Source: Fasciola hepatica (Eukaryota; Platyhelminthes; Trematoda; Plagiorchiida; Fasciolidae). From it: a DNA stretch of 64,000 bases. A program made the position numbers and the translations under genes. Numbering within the stretch: position 1 is the first letter of the stretch; every line of letters starts with the position of its first letter. Below the pieces are notes generated by a model. It was not told the DNA's origin. It worked only from the letters and a program-made list of their open reading frames with translations, and searched no databases. Of this stretch, positions 48,230 through 60,564 are shown one piece after another. The stretch covers positions 1,674,001 through 1,738,000 of the forward strand of contig CANUEZ040000183.1 in the NCBI GenBank assembly GCA_948099385.1. Direction: 5' to 3'.

Positions 48230-49450
48230 CTTTTACAGACATAAGTTCATTGACGAAAATACCCGGGGCTCATTACCTCACCCCTCGTTCATACGGCTAG
48301 TACTGGGAACGCTGTGTTCCAGCGTGAATCTAGGGCCTCCTTGAAAGCTGGTACATCGCTGAATCTAACAGCATTCTCTGACAGTCTATTCCACATACGT
48401 ACAACCCCATTTGTATGTCCAGCCTTGAGTGTGCCCCTTGTAGCTTAAGATTGTCCCCTGATGCCGCATTCAGAAGCAGAAACGAACGAGTCGCCCACGT
48501 CTATACTTGACAGACCCTTTATAATCTTGAACGTCTCTATTAGGTAACCTCAGCCTCCACGACGCTCTAAAGAGGAGAAATCAAGATTTTCTAGACGCTG
48601 GGGGTAAGATTTCCCCCTCTGACTGGTGATCATTCTCGTTGCAAGTCGCTGCACTCCTTCCAAGCGCTCCTTATCCTTGCGATAACGAGGAGACCGTGCC
48701 TGCACACAATATTCCAGAAGAGGTCGCACCAAAATCTCGTAAAACAGGGCGAAGACTTCTGGTTTTTTTGCACGTAACAGCGTTGCACAGCCTAGTTAAT
48801 ACCTCTCTGGCCATATTTGCAGCTCTCCGGCACTGTTTTGAAGGCTTAAAGTTTTGTGACTATCACGCCTAGGTTTAGTATCTCTGACACTTTTTGAAAT
48901 GAAATACTGCTCGTTTCGTCTATGTTGGTCGTCAAGACCTAGCATTTGGTGAGATTCCAGGGTAAATCCCATCGTTCTGCCCACCTGGAACAGCATATAA
49001 AACCTGTGCTCGATCGCTCCCCGCTTTTTCACATCATCTGCAAAGATGAAACACGGGTTTCTCAATTCTTTCGCTAGATCATTTATGTACAGGAGGAACA
49101 GCAGAGGCCTCAGTACTGAACCTGGTAACCTTCTCCGGCCTCGATAGATAATCACCCACCTTGACAATGAAACTACGATTCCCAGGAAAGTGTGCTGCCG
49201 AATCACTTGCTTCCCCCATTATCCCAAGGATTTGCAATTCATAGTCCAGCGGGCGATGACTCGCACAGTCAAAAGCCTTACTGAAATCAAAATATTAAGC
49301 CACCGCTGTCGTGCCTTCATTAATCGTCTAAAGGTTTCGTTTAAGAACTTCGGTAGGTTTGTCAAAAACGATCTTTTTTAACAAACCCATGTTGTGAAGG
49401 TGTCGGTAGGTCTGTAGTTCTCAGCCTTCTGCCTGGATCCTGTCCTAAGC
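48230..49450 (-). pseudogene. Decayed CR1-type LINE, reverse transcriptase to 3' end
   Basis: On the minus strand, in broken frames: G-S-V-L-R-P-L-L-F-L-L-Y-I-N-D-L and C-F-I-F-A-D-D-V (about 49120-49030), then the thumb/C-terminal block V-R-P-L-L-E-Y-C-V-Q-A (48732 down), L-E-G-V-Q-R-L-A-T-R-M and the final R-M-W-N-R-L-S-E-N-like region near 48390. These are standard blocks of CR1 reverse transcriptases. The endonuclease is missing, consistent with 5' truncation, and the frames are interrupted many times. Confidence 0.75.
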
Positions 49451-52400
49451 AGCGCCACTATAGTGAACAGGCTGTTAACGGCCCGTTCACTTTACTACGA
49501 CAATGACCTTACGCAAGTTCCCTAGCACCTCACTCTCCCATAGCGACGCTTCGTACAGCTCCTGATAAGATATCGGAAAGAGGCGGAACTATTACCGGAA
49601 GGACCGCATCCGGTATGGCTCTATGGGCCAACACTTACATGGTGTGAATGCAGGCACAAACACTTACATCAGAAAAGACGCGAACAGCAAGCTTCGCCCG
49701 GAAACAACGACGCCAATCGGGGGAACTTCGTCCAATTTATACCCGAACAGAAAAAACACCCGGGGTTCGGCTTAGTTCATGTAAACAAAATATGTGACAT
49801 GGGGCAGCATGATTTAGCGGCTCTTTGGAGACACAAAAATCAAAATCTTCGAATCATTTCTCCTATCCAATTAGCTTATTCAGATTCAGCTTCAGGTAAT
49901 CTGTTATCAGTGACACTGAAGCACCGCGACCAGAATCACTAGGTTACCTGACTTCAGAAAGGGCTCCTAAGCAGACGCAAGTCATCCACCAGCGGTATCA
50001 GGTCATGGGCCGTTTCTTCATGAACTGATGAACTTTCTGGGGTGACTTTCTTTAGACGCGCTTTAACAACGTCAAGGACCAGTTGAGACGGATGGGTGAC
50101 TCCACACACTTTCATAACGGTAATCAACTTCACCCTGAGTAAGGGGCTGACCGTTTGAGAGGCGTTTTTTAGTGAACCTAAGGTTTTCCGGCCAGGGCTC
50201 ATGGCCAGATGGTGTTCCGCCGGCCCTGGAGTCGTGCGGCATCATCGACTCACTGGTTCCACTCCAGCTAGCTAGTCCCCCCAGATCTGTTAGTTCAGTT
50301 AGACCAACTGTGGATTATCTTTTTTACATCCTCGCTTGCCCTAATGATGGGTAGCTTGTGCCTGCATCATAAATCTCGAACGTTTATGTCCTAATTCTCC
50401 ATTTCTAATGTGCTGACACTGTTCAGACTTACGTTGTTATAATGTAGTGCATGAACATTCTACGTTGTATGCCTGACTCTGTTGTTTTGTGACTGAACAT
50501 TCCCATTTTAAGAAACTTCTTCTGGGCTTTTCACTAAAGCACAAAACTGCCTGCCTGTGGTTCGACCTGTCGACCCTAGCCTCACTGTTTACCCTGTAAC
50601 CGTTAGGCCACAGGTTGCATGTGTGGCGAGAACAAGTCTACTGCCAGATTCATCCGTTCAAGTCGACACCTATCACTCCTGTCATTTTCAACTGCTACTG
50701 TTTTTACTTTCACATTGGTGACGCCTCAAAATATACAAATTTGTGAATGAAGCTATTGTTTCGTGTTAGCCGGAAAGCTTCTTAATTTACTGTCTGCATC
50801 GTAACCGTGCCGCGCCACAGTTTCGGATAACCGGATAACCTTCTGTACTGTCGTTCTTGGTTGCTCACCTGGCTGTAAGTCATTTGCATTTATGTATTTC
50901 AGTGTGACGAATTATTTGGAAACATGAATTTACGATAAACACGGTTATACGTTTGGAATTTCTTCTGCTGTCCGTAGCCGTGTACAGCCCATGATGTGCT
51001 TAAAGCTAGTGAGACTACGTTTTCAGCTATACTGACAGTTCAAGTAATCGGGATGGTTCCTACGCCGACAACACCCCTCTTCAAACTCTACCGGCCTTCT
51101 CTCCTGTAGGTTGAATTCTACCAGCTACCCTCAAAATTCTACCTGCCATCACCTGTAACCAAGGTCTTTATGAAACAGAATACCAGCCATCAGCAGCCAA
51201 CCAGAATTTGGCTAATAATTTTCTATCACATATACAAAAAATTGTGACCTTCACACTCCTCAACTTCTGTCTGGCCGCACCAGTAGCTTTTGCCTCCACT
51301 AATCCCTTTCTTTGACGGCTCTTCTTTAAAAGTCCTTTCTGCATCCATACACCATTCATGCTCTTCAAACGTTCACTGCAATCCCTGTGAAGCTTTTCAC
51401 CTTCATGGGAAGTTCCATATGACACTGAAATCACCTGCACAGGAGGTTCGTTTTATTATCGCCTTTGACTCACTTGCATTTATTTCACTTGCTTCCCTCA
51501 CAGTTAGTTACTCAGTGCCGGATCAGTGTTCTATATTTCGCTGGCTTCTCTGACTGCACTTTGATAGCCCCTTGCGTACTTTACTAATAATCTTGTTCTT
51601 TGGCATCTCTTCCACCCGGCTGTTTGTTAGTGACCGTCCAATTATCGCTTATATCGGCAATCTCATGTTTGTCCAGCTATCCACACCACCCTCACCGAAT
51701 TCGAAACCGATTTGCAATTCCCGCCTCAACCATTACAGCTTTAGTTCACTGAAACACTACATGACTTTACTGTTGTATTTTGGTTGCTGTGTGATTCATA
51801 AAGTTAGAAATTGTGGATACCTCACACTGGCATATACTGCTGTATTCTCTGATCTTGTCTTGTGCATGTGTATTGACTACGGTCAAGAAATACACAACTA
51901 TCAATTATCAAAATAGTTCATTTACATTTGCACGTATAAGAGATCATTTCTGATTGCAGAACTTCCGATACATTCACCCCGGAAACATTCGTGGTTACGC
52001 GTCCTATTAAAGCTTTGCCGTTTTTATCTGCTAACTCCGCTCTGTAGCTGGCGCCCTTAGAGGCACAACTAACAGCTGCCAGTCTCAACAAAAGCAACTT
52101 GCTAGCTCCGGGTAGATATACATGTATATATTCCCGTCAAACTATCTCCAGAAGCGCCTTGTGAAGTAACTTCACAACCGCTCGCGGAAACTCCTTACTA
52201 TGTTTTTGTCGGGTGATTCTAGGTCGCACAGGTGTTTCCAAGGAGAAATAGATTCAACAACTAATAAGCTTCATGGCACTGGGCTGTTAGATCAGATCAG
52301 GTCACGGGACCCTCGAATTTGGTCAGGTTCACTCCCATGTTCCTACACTCGAGGGCCTCGATGTTCCCACGGTGCTCCAACTGCCAGGTAGTCGGAATGT

Positions 52401-52667
52401 TATGGTCGTTGAGTGATGGACTGTGAGGAAGAGAATAAAAGGCAGGTTTGCTCTTGGGGAACCGGATTTTGCTTTGGATAGGCAGGTTAACTGTCTCAAC
52501 TAGCTGCCATGCTTTGCTTCGGGAATCACCGCGGAAACAACTGAATAAACAAAAAAAGACTACGGTTTGCTGTGTTTTATTGTATGACGGAGAAATAGAT
52601 GTGTTTGTCTTAGAAAAGAATAAGGGAGCGAAAGGGGGAAGGGCAACCTGGGGGCATGCTGACGCGG
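49451..52667. other. Unassigned 3.2-kb stretch
   Basis: Scanned on both strands. Frames up to 114-134 codons (51572-51916 plus, 52297-52701 minus) start at non-ATG codons or lack any recognisable motif. The segment 51000-51600 is pyrimidine-rich on the plus strand. A weak tRNA-like remnant lies at 50565-50615. Nothing else is supported. Confidence 0.4.
50565..50615 (-). repeat. Weak tRNA-like remnant
   Basis: On the minus strand TGGCCTAACGGTTA resembles an A box and GGTCGAACCAC a decayed B box. The spacing is short and the stems are not convincing. Confidence 0.3.
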
Positions 52668-54948
52668 TCAGTCGTAGTCCGGGAAAATCTCTTTCCAACA
52701 TTCATTCAACCTTTGTTCAAACTTGACGGAGCTATTCACTGCTAATACATGGGGTGGAAGTTTGTCCCAGGGGTTCGTAACGCGGTGAGAGAAGAAATGT
52801 GCCCGATGGCCCTCAGTGGCCCCGGGTTTCGTCAGTCTGTGTTCGTCTCCCCTGAGCGTCGGGTTGTTACTCAGAACTAACAACGGTTTCCGATAACCCG
52901 TGGAGCCGGCTGGAAGCCACCACCAGATCCTCCCTAGGGGGCCGCCTATTGAGCGGGAACAGGTCGAGTGCTCTAAGACGTTCTTTGTATGTCTTGTCCC
53001 GCAGCCCAGTGGTCATCTTGGCAAACCGCCTTCGAACGGCTTCCAACAGCTTTTTGTTCCTGACTAGTTTAATTGCGCAGGTGCAAACACAGTTTTCAAG
53101 GTAGGAACGTACATGCTTTTTGCAAACTGGCAACATTTTTTCGGCATCCTGAGACCTGGGGGTCCGATACAGTTGGAACATGCAGCTGTTGCCTTTTGCC
53201 GCTGTTGAAGGCACTGCTGGGTGGGCTTGAGGGTTTCGTGCGCTTGGATGTCTCACCTGTCTCGATTATCCCAAGTGATCCTTCATCGAAGTGCTGAGTC
53301 CCTCCCTCTCAGCCACCCTGAGGCAGCTGTCTGTACTTACCTCTGTTTAGATGGAGCGCACAAGCTTCAGTCTAATCTCGTTTTCTCATCAGGTCTTCTT
53401 GCACTCATTGCAAAGATGGCTCTACAGCGATCTTCAGGTCATCCGCGGACAGGAAACCAGTACATCTCACGGTGTCCACCCGGTAATTTATGTGGATCTT
53501 GAACAACGCGGGCACCAGCGCCGATCCCTAGGGCACCCCAACGCATGCCTTTCCTGCTCTGGACACCGCATCAACAACCCGAACATGAGACGTCCTTTCA
53601 GTGGTGTACGCCCTAATCCAATTCTGAGCCCCTTGTGAAAACCTCAGGCCTTGCATTTTTTGAACCGGCAATTTGCGATTTGCCAAGCCGAAGGCCTTAA
53701 TGAAATCCAGAAAACACGCTTCTCCTCGCTCGCCTTTGTCCAGTGTGCTGGTCACTTCTTCCAGAAGTGATAAGAGTTTCGTGAGGCATGGTCTCCTCTT
53801 CACAAGTTCATGCTGACTTGCTGCGATTATCCTGTGGTGTTCGACGTGCATTGTTATCATATCTCTGACAAAGCCGTCAAGTAATTTCAGTACCTCCGAC
53901 AGCAGACCGACAGGCCTGTACTTAGATGCAACTTCCATCTTGCCTCCCTTGTTCATGGACACCACTTCGAATTTTAGCCAGTTAGAGAGCCGCATAGCCG
54001 AACCTAGTGGCCTGGTGAACAAGTGTGACAGCTCCCCGGCTACCGTGCTTGCCAAAGGATGTAGGATGGCAGAGCTAAGCCCATCTGGCCCAGCCGCCTT
54101 ATTTCGCCCTGACTGATTGGTAACCAGTTCCACTTCCATGGGGTTCTGTAACGATTTCTTCCACTTGGGGAATGCTAAGGGGTTTTAGTATTGGCGGGTG
54201 GCTCACGGCATCTGTGATTTGTGCCTGCTTGAAGAACACTTTAAGTGCTCCGGGTTTTTCTCCGGCTTTGCTCGCACGCCTACCTCGCCCATCGACAATC
54301 TTTCCCACTGCCACTCGTGACTAAACCTCAGACTGTACATAGTCGTACTAGGCCTTGGGGCTTTGTTAGCATTTTGCGCCAGTCTCTCCTCGTATTGTAT
54401 CTGACAGGATTTCTGTACTCTTTGAGCATTTTCGCGCCCTCAGGATCAGTGGAAGGGGAAGATATCACCTGAGCCGCGGGAGCGTCTACGTGTCACCCCC
54501 CTGTGTTCTGGCGCTTCATCGGCCCTACGATCCTGCAGAGGTGGTTAACCTTCCCCGTACCCTCCTCGGTAGAGCGTATTTATCAGTGAGCCGCTCCAAG
54601 TTGCCTGTTATATGAAACCACTGATCCTCTAATGTGAAGTTGTAGGCTGTCATCGGGTACACTCAGCAGTCATTCGCTGTGCCTGGTAGCTATTTTCCCG
54701 GAAGTTCCTTCCTAGTCCGTTAGAGGCTTTTGAGGGGTTCCGATTGAAGGGCAACCTTATCTCCCCATGACTGATCCCGCTCATTGGAGCTGCAGTTTCT
54801 GGGTGGGCGGCTTCCTCCGGAGACTTAGAGTGTGCGGGCTTCGGTAGGCTGGGTGTCTGGCCTACTCCCCCCGGGGTTGGTTGGCACCACCTTGAGTGTG
54901 TACACCAGCTCCATCAACCAGCAGCCAAATCCACCTCGAGGTGCCCAC
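52668..54948 (-). pseudogene. CR1-type LINE, part 2 (rest of endonuclease, RT, C-terminus)
   Basis: Minus-strand remnant downstream of the BEL/Pao insertion. Blocks in order: L-M-E-L-V-Y-T-L-K-V-V (endonuclease, about 54915), Y-E-E-R-L-A-Q-N-A (about 54390), N-K-A-A-G-P-D-G-L-S-S-A-I-L (about 54100), Y-R-P-V-G-L-L (about 53905), F-L-D-F-I-K-A-F-G (RT motif A with the second aspartate of F-S-K-A-F-D lost, about 53720), then E-N-C-V-C-T-C and L-E-A-V-R-R-R-F-A-K-M-T (about 53040). The closing F-F-S-H-R-V-T-N-P-W-D-K-L-P and C-W-K-E-I-F-P-D end the protein at 52668. Frames are interrupted repeatedly, so the element is old and dead. Confidence 0.85.
54944..54948. repeat. Target site duplication of BEL/Pao, left (CCCAC)
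   Basis: CCCAC immediately before the 5' LTR is repeated immediately after the 3' LTR at 61644-61648. A 5-bp duplication is usual for BEL/Pao integration. Confidence 0.9.
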
Positions 54949-55327
54949 TGTAACAGCCGGTCGTGGAAAATCCCCCTTTTTCCCTCGCGATTCAGTGTTT
55001 TTTCCCAACATCACTCATTTCCATACACTATTGACTTGTCTTTACGAACTGGTTGTTTTTCTGGACCAATTGTTGTTTGTTCGCGCCCAGAGCGCTATTT
55101 TGGCACATCCTTGCTCAGGACCTGCGTGACGCACGTGCTATCTGCTCACACGCTGCTATTCGGTTTCTCGTTGTTGAGTCTTTGTGATCGTATTATTGAG
55201 GTTTGTATATTGTTTATGTCATTGTTTATTTTAATAATCTAGTATCGTAGAATTATCACGGATAATCGCCTTCTGATTTCGGGATCCGTTGCGAATTTGG
55301 CTACGCATTGCTCAAACGTTCGTAACA
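54949..55327 (+). repeat. BEL/Pao 5' LTR (379 bp)
   Basis: Starts TGTAACAGCC and ends TTCGTAACA, giving the canonical TG...CA ends. Compared base by base with 61265-61643 I find one difference (A at 55140, G at 61456). Near identity implies a recent insertion or later homogenisation. Confidence 0.96.
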
Positions 55328-55346
55328 ATACTCAATAGATCTATTT

Positions 55347-55357
55347 GGAACGAGGAA
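55347..55357 (+). other. Possible primer binding site of BEL/Pao
   Basis: TGGAACGAGGA starts about 20 bases after the 5' LTR and begins with TGG as expected for pairing with a tRNA 3' CCA end. The distance from the LTR is larger than usual, so this is tentative. Confidence 0.35.
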
Positions 55358-55369
55358 AAATCACGCAAA

Positions 55370-56627
55370 ATGCCAAGAAAAGGATCAAAAGCAATCGAAT
55401 CCGGACAGGAAGTAATACGGCAAGTCTCTGGGGAGGTTTTGGGTACGTATGATTCTTTAGTTAATGCTAGATCGCCTAGTCCTGTCAGTGCTAGCTCATG
55501 TGTTATTGAAAGCAATATTGATCGTAAGGATGTCGATTTATATAAGCTGAGAATACTAGAACTAGAGCAACAGTTACGTTCGGCTAGACTACAGGCGCAT
55601 GAAGCAGAGAATTGTACACAGAAACAGCGGGAGCATGAGACCAGTGACTTCGACACTTCCGATAGGTTAGAGTGCAATAAGGTAGGGAACCCCACGCCGG
55701 TCGCCGAATACAAACCACCCTCGATCGATCTGCCTAGAGTGGAGTTAACGGTTTTCGATGGGCGAGTTGAGCAATACTGCAAGTTTGTCAAACAGTTCGA
55801 GATGTTCGTTGAAAACAAGGTGACTGACCCTGGGCAAAGGCTTTTCTATCTTACTCACTACTGCCGAGGCCGAGCGCGAGAAGCTATCGACGGGTGCACC
55901 ATGCTCGATCCAGAACAAGGCTACACAAGGGGCAAGAAAGATTCTGAGGGACTTGTTTGGCCAACCTTTCAAAGTAGCCCGTAACCTAATAGAGGGCGTG
56001 ATGGTAGAGGCTAAGAGAACCAAGGGCGACGTCTACACCATGGCCGACCTGGTGATCAAGATGCAGAACTGCTCAATAGCCCTCGACCGTTTAGGTTACA
56101 GGGCTGACCTAGACGCCATGCACACTTTGGAAGGCATAGTCCGTCACCTCTCTCCCGAACTACAGGGTCGGTGGGCGGAAGAAGCTGAATGGATAAGCCG
56201 AGGCGACAGAGAAGCCAACTTCGAAGACCTGACCGAGTGCTTGGACAGGCAAACGAAGATAGCTGACAGCAGATTCGGCCGACTCATCCGGGACAGCAAC
56301 CGGGCAAACAAGCCCGGTACTAGCCAAGCCCAAGCCCCTGTACGGGAATATCCAAAGTACCAGCCTTGGACCAACACACACGTCATTTCACGAGATGCTA
56401 CGGCGGAACCAAATTGCAGATCCTGTGGTACTAGCCATGGCCTACCAGAATGCCCCAAGTTCGGCAACGCCACAATAGACGAACGGTGGGGAATGGCGAG
56501 GATCGCAGGAGCACGTTTTATCTGTCTCAACACCACGCACCGGGCAGCAGCCTGTAGAACAAGGAATCGATGTGGTTACGAGGTTGCACGGGCAGACACC
56601 ATCGGCTGCTGCATCAGGCGAGAATAA
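55370..56627 (+). pseudogene. BEL/Pao gag, one frameshift in the middle
   Basis: I choose the ATG at 55370 because it is the first one after the LTR in the long frame. The N-terminal part is coiled-coil-like (L-R-I-L-E-L-E-Q-Q-L, about residues 62-71). It is followed by the gag-specific block L-P-R-V-E-L-T-V-F-D-G (about 55730), typical of BEL/Pao gag (DUF1759 style). The frame breaks near 55925-55950 by one base and continues at 55953-56627. That part holds zinc-knuckle-like cysteines (C-R-S-C-G-T-S-H-G-L-P-E-C near 56420) and a second cysteine cluster at 56520-56580, where another one-base shift leads into the protease frame. Confidence 0.85.
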
Positions 56628-57082
56628 CCATATCCGAGGCGATTGCCAAGCCCAGCGTGATTTGTTCAAAGTCACGATCTGCCAGTAAACCGGTACGTTT
56701 AGGCGTAGTGGCCGTGGGAGTGGTGACTCCGACTGGGTTAGTCAAGGCGTTGGCTTTCGTTGATAGTGGATCCGACACCACTTTAGTGAAAGAGCGGTTT
56801 GCCGACAAACAGCAACTGGCTAAAGGTGCGACGTCGTTGGCAGTGAGCACGGCAGGCGGAACACAGGTAATGACTGCCGGTAGATTGAGGCTGCAACTCA
56901 TCTCTCTGAACACTAAAGAGGAAATTGAACCAACGGAGGCATTCACGTTAGCGGATCTCCCTATGCGAGCACCAAGGTTGGTGAACGCAATCTTGACTCG
57001 GTGGCCCCACCTGCAGGATGTAACCGTTGTAGACTGGGAAGATGATGAAGTGGATCTCCTCATCGGATGCGACGTGCCATAG
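56570..57082 (+). pseudogene. BEL/Pao aspartic protease region
   Basis: Continues after the frameshift in the second zinc cluster. The protease site reads A-F-V-D-S-G-S-D-T-T at about 56755-56785, matching peptidase A17 proteins, which process the polyprotein. The frame is then closed by TAG at 57080-57082, right after I-G-C-D-V-P. The same frame continues beyond the stop with pol-like sequence, so the stop is a lesion and not the end of the protein. Confidence 0.82.
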
Positions 57083-58407
57083 GCGCATTGGGTGCTTGAC
57101 CAGAGAGTGGGCGACCGCCAGGCACCTTGTGCCGTACGCACGGCTCTGAAATGGATGTTATACGGTCCAGTAGGGGTACGTGGTTCCGTGAATTACTTAT
57201 CCGCCGAAACGGACCGCATAGAGTATCATCTGCAGTGGCTGTATGAAAAGGAGTTTCATGACATTGGAGACGAAAGACCGACGTTGTCTCAAGAGGATCA
57301 CTTTGCTCTACAAACGGTGCGGCAAGGCACTAGAGGCCTCAAAAACAGTTCGAGGTTCCCCTCTCATGGCGCACACCGGTCGACCCGTGGACTGACAACA
57401 GAAATTATGTTCTCCAACGATTACTACGACTAAAAGAACGCTTCATTCGAGACCAGAATCTGTGGGAATGATATGCTGATTTGATAAAGCGAAACGAGGC
57501 CCTGGGTTACGTTGAAAAGGTGCCTTTTAACACCGACAGCAGAAGGGGTATCTGGTATCTGCCTCACCATCCGGTTATCAACCCCAAGAAACCCAATAAA
57601 CTGCGGGTGGTTTTCGACTGTGCGGCCAAGTTCCAGGGCAAGTCGTTAAACGATCGCCTACTACAGGGGCCTGACTGGACCACACCACTGATCGATGTTC
57701 TGTGCCGTTTCAGAGTGGGTAAAGTGGCTTTGTCTGCTGACATTAGGGAAATGTTCCATCAGGTGAAGATTCCGGTAGGAGAACGAGATGCTTCGCGTTT
57801 CCTGTGGTGGGAAGGGAGCGACTGGGACAACGCAGTGGTGAACTATAGGATGACCGTCCACCCCTTCGGAGCCATATCGTCACCAGTTTGTGCAAACTAC
57901 GCCCTGCGAGAGTCAGCGAACAAACATGGCGATCTAGTACATCGGACGGTAGTAGATAGCGTCAGCAGGAACTTCTACGTCGACGACTACCTTGGGTCAT
58001 TCGATGATGTGGAATCAGCTCTAAAGCAGTTCAGGGGTCTGACGAGATTGCTGGAGGAGGGCGGCTTCCATCTAACCAAATGGATGTCGAACGCTTCAGA
58101 AGTGCTGAAGGTCATCCCGTAGCAAGAAAAGGCCGAAAGGGTAAGAGATTTGGACGGCTCTCCACTTCCTATCGAGCGCACTTTAGGGATACAATGGGAC
58201 GCGGAAACGGATGATTTTGTTTTCGAGCTAAACGCTCCCGAGCTGCCAATAACCCGTCGTGGCATATTATCTGCCGCCTCAAGTTTGTTCGACCCGCTCG
58301 GTTTCGTCTCACCATGGCTGCTACCCGGAAAGATCTTGCTGCAGTGGCTGTGCCGTAAGAAAGTTGATTGGGACCAGTCACTGGACCGAGGGGACCGGTC
58401 GGATTGA
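57083..58407 (+). pseudogene. BEL/Pao reverse transcriptase, multiple lesions
   Basis: The linker part (57092-57433) shifts frame near 57345. The next open part is preceded by a TGA at 57469-57471. The polymerase (57481-58122) has L-R-V-V-F-D-C-A-A-K (about 57602), A-D-I-R-E-M-F-H-Q-V (about 57739) and the active site F-Y-V-D-D-Y (57971-57988), which is intact. It is then cut by TAG at 58120-58122. The following 285 bases stay open, with the block S-L-F-D-P-L-G-F-V-S-P usual between RT and RNase H in BEL/Pao, until TGA at 58405-58407. Confidence 0.88.
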
Positions 58408-58416
58408 GAAGAATTT

Positions 58417-60564
58417 TTGAACACCTTGAAGAAATTAGGGGACATAAGGATCCCACGATGTTTGACCCCTGGCCATACGATACGGACTGGAGAACTACAT
58501 GCCTTTTCCGATGCATCCGAAGTCGGTTATGGAGCTGTGGTGTACGGACGATGGTGCGCAGGAGATGGACAATATACCACGAGGATCCTGTTCGCCAAAG
58601 CCCGCGTTGCCCCCCTGAAGTCGGTCTCAATCCCACGCCTTGAACTCAGCGCAGCCGTGTTGGCAGTCAGGGTGGTGCAAGCTGTGAAGACATGTTTCGA
58701 TCTCTACATTTGGTCGGTGAGCTTCTGGACGGATTCAACGATAGTACTTTACTACATTAACAACGTCCGGAGCCGGTTTAGTACTTTCGTTGCTAACCGG
58801 CTCACGATTATCCACGATGAATCAGCCACGCACCGGTGGAGTCATGTCAGGTCTGGCGATAATCCGGCCGACCTGTGCTCCCGAGGCGCGAACAACTTCA
58901 GGCAACTGGACACGTGGACGAGAGGGCCAAACTTCCTACACTTGCCCAAACAGGACTGGCCCGTGTTCGAATTAAAACCCCCTACGGAATTGGAACTGGA
59001 GATCAAAGGCGTAGTGATAGCAACCAACGTCGTCGAAGCGTCGTCCATTCTATCGCGACTGGTCAGGTTTTCTTCCTGGATGAAGACGCTTCGTTCGCTA
59101 GTTTGGTTAACCAGGTTCAAGATAAATTTACTAGTCATGAAAGGGCTACGGCCCTCAGGTCGGATACCGGTCGGCCCGATTGGTCCCGATGAGCTACAAG
59201 CGGCAGAGTACGATATTTTCAGAATGATACAACGCGAGGCTTTCGCCCAAGAACTCCAGGGGGCGGAAGAAGTGGGGCCGACCAACGAAGACATGCCATC
59301 ACCAAGAGGCGAGCTGAAGCGTTTAAACCCCAAACTCATCAACGAGCTGCTGCGGGTGGATGGTAGGCTGACCAACGCCCACCTGAACTTCGACACAAAG
59401 AATGCCATACTGCTGCCTGCGAGACAACCTGTAGTAGAGCTAATGATTCAACACGTCCACGCCATGGAGGGACATGCCGGGGAAAGTCACGTGACGAGCG
59501 TCATCCGAAAGCGTCTTTGGTTGTTGAGAGGACGAGAGACTGTAAAACGCGTAATCCGACGGTGTGAGCAATGCAGGAGACGCAATGCCACAGCAGGCAA
59601 ACAACTCATGGCCCCACTTTCAGAATGCAGGGTGACTACGGGCTGGTGGCCGTTCAGTGACACCGGGTTGGACTATTTCGTGCCCTTGTGGATCAAGTGC
59701 GGGAAAAGATTAGAAAAGCGATACGGATGTATCATGACGTGCATGAAATCACGTGCGGTACACCTAGAAGTCGCACATTCGATGACGACCGATTCGTTTC
59801 TACGGGCCTTGCAAAGATTTATCAACCGACGGGGCGTACCGGCCGATATATACTCATATAATGGGTCGAACTTTGTGGGCGCTCATCGGGAATTGCAGCG
59901 TTGGCACAAGAACATAAACAGGGACGAACTGCAGGATCGAACCGTGGCCTACGGCATACGATGGCATTTCAACCCCCCACAGGCCAGCCACCGAGGTGGA
60001 GTATGGGAAGGCATGATCCGGTCCGCCAGACGGATATTGCTGTCAATCATAGAGCAGCAGCCGCCCGACGACGAGACGCTGAACACCGTCATGACTGAGG
60101 TGGAGCGAATCCTGAACAGCCGCCCCCTGGTTCCAGTATTGAACGGCGACCCCACCCACCTGGCGCTCACCCCGAACGACTTATTGACGTTAAGGTCGAA
60201 CGAGGGTTTTCAAGGTCCGGTAAACCTTCGTGGGAGCTACCTCCACGGATGGAAGCAAGCGAACTATCTGGCCAGGGTCTTCTGGAGGCTATGGCTGCGG
60301 GAATACCTACCGGCTTTGCAGACTCGACAGAAGTGGCTGGCCAAAACAAGACCATTCAAAGTTGGGGACATGGTTATGATCGCCGACGAACGCGAACATT
60401 TCAGCACTTGGTCTTTGCGAGTAGTTACGGAAACCACCAAAAGCACTGACGGAATGATAAGAACGGTGAAGGTGAAGACAGCTAACGGAGTGCTCATTCG
60501 TGACATACGCAGTATTAACCTACTCGAGAGCGAAGACGGAGAAGCTGATAACCCTGAGGCCTAG
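58417..60564 (+). pseudogene. BEL/Pao RNase H and integrase, second catalytic aspartate lost
   Basis: A 715-codon open stretch. RNase H begins with A-F-S-D-A-S-E-V-G-Y-G-A (about 58500), with F-W-T-D-S-T-I-V-L (about 58725) and a late G-D-N-P-A-D block (about 58857). The integrase has the zinc-binding H-x4-H ... C-x2-C (H-A-M-E-G-H about 59460; C-E-Q-C about 59564). Its core has the first aspartate in D-T-G-L-D-Y-F (about 59659), Y-S-Y-N-G-S-N-F where S-D-N-G is expected (TAT at 59857-59859 instead of an aspartate codon), and the glutamate in G-G-V-W-E-G-M (about 60000). A BEL-type C-terminal domain follows. The lost aspartate should abolish strand transfer although the frame is open. The original protein began upstream, so the first codon here is not a true start. 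Confidence 0.9.

Noticed and set aside
51168..51440. A 90-codon lysine/arginine-rich minus-strand frame
   Set aside because: It starts with GTG, not ATG, has no splice context and no recognisable family.
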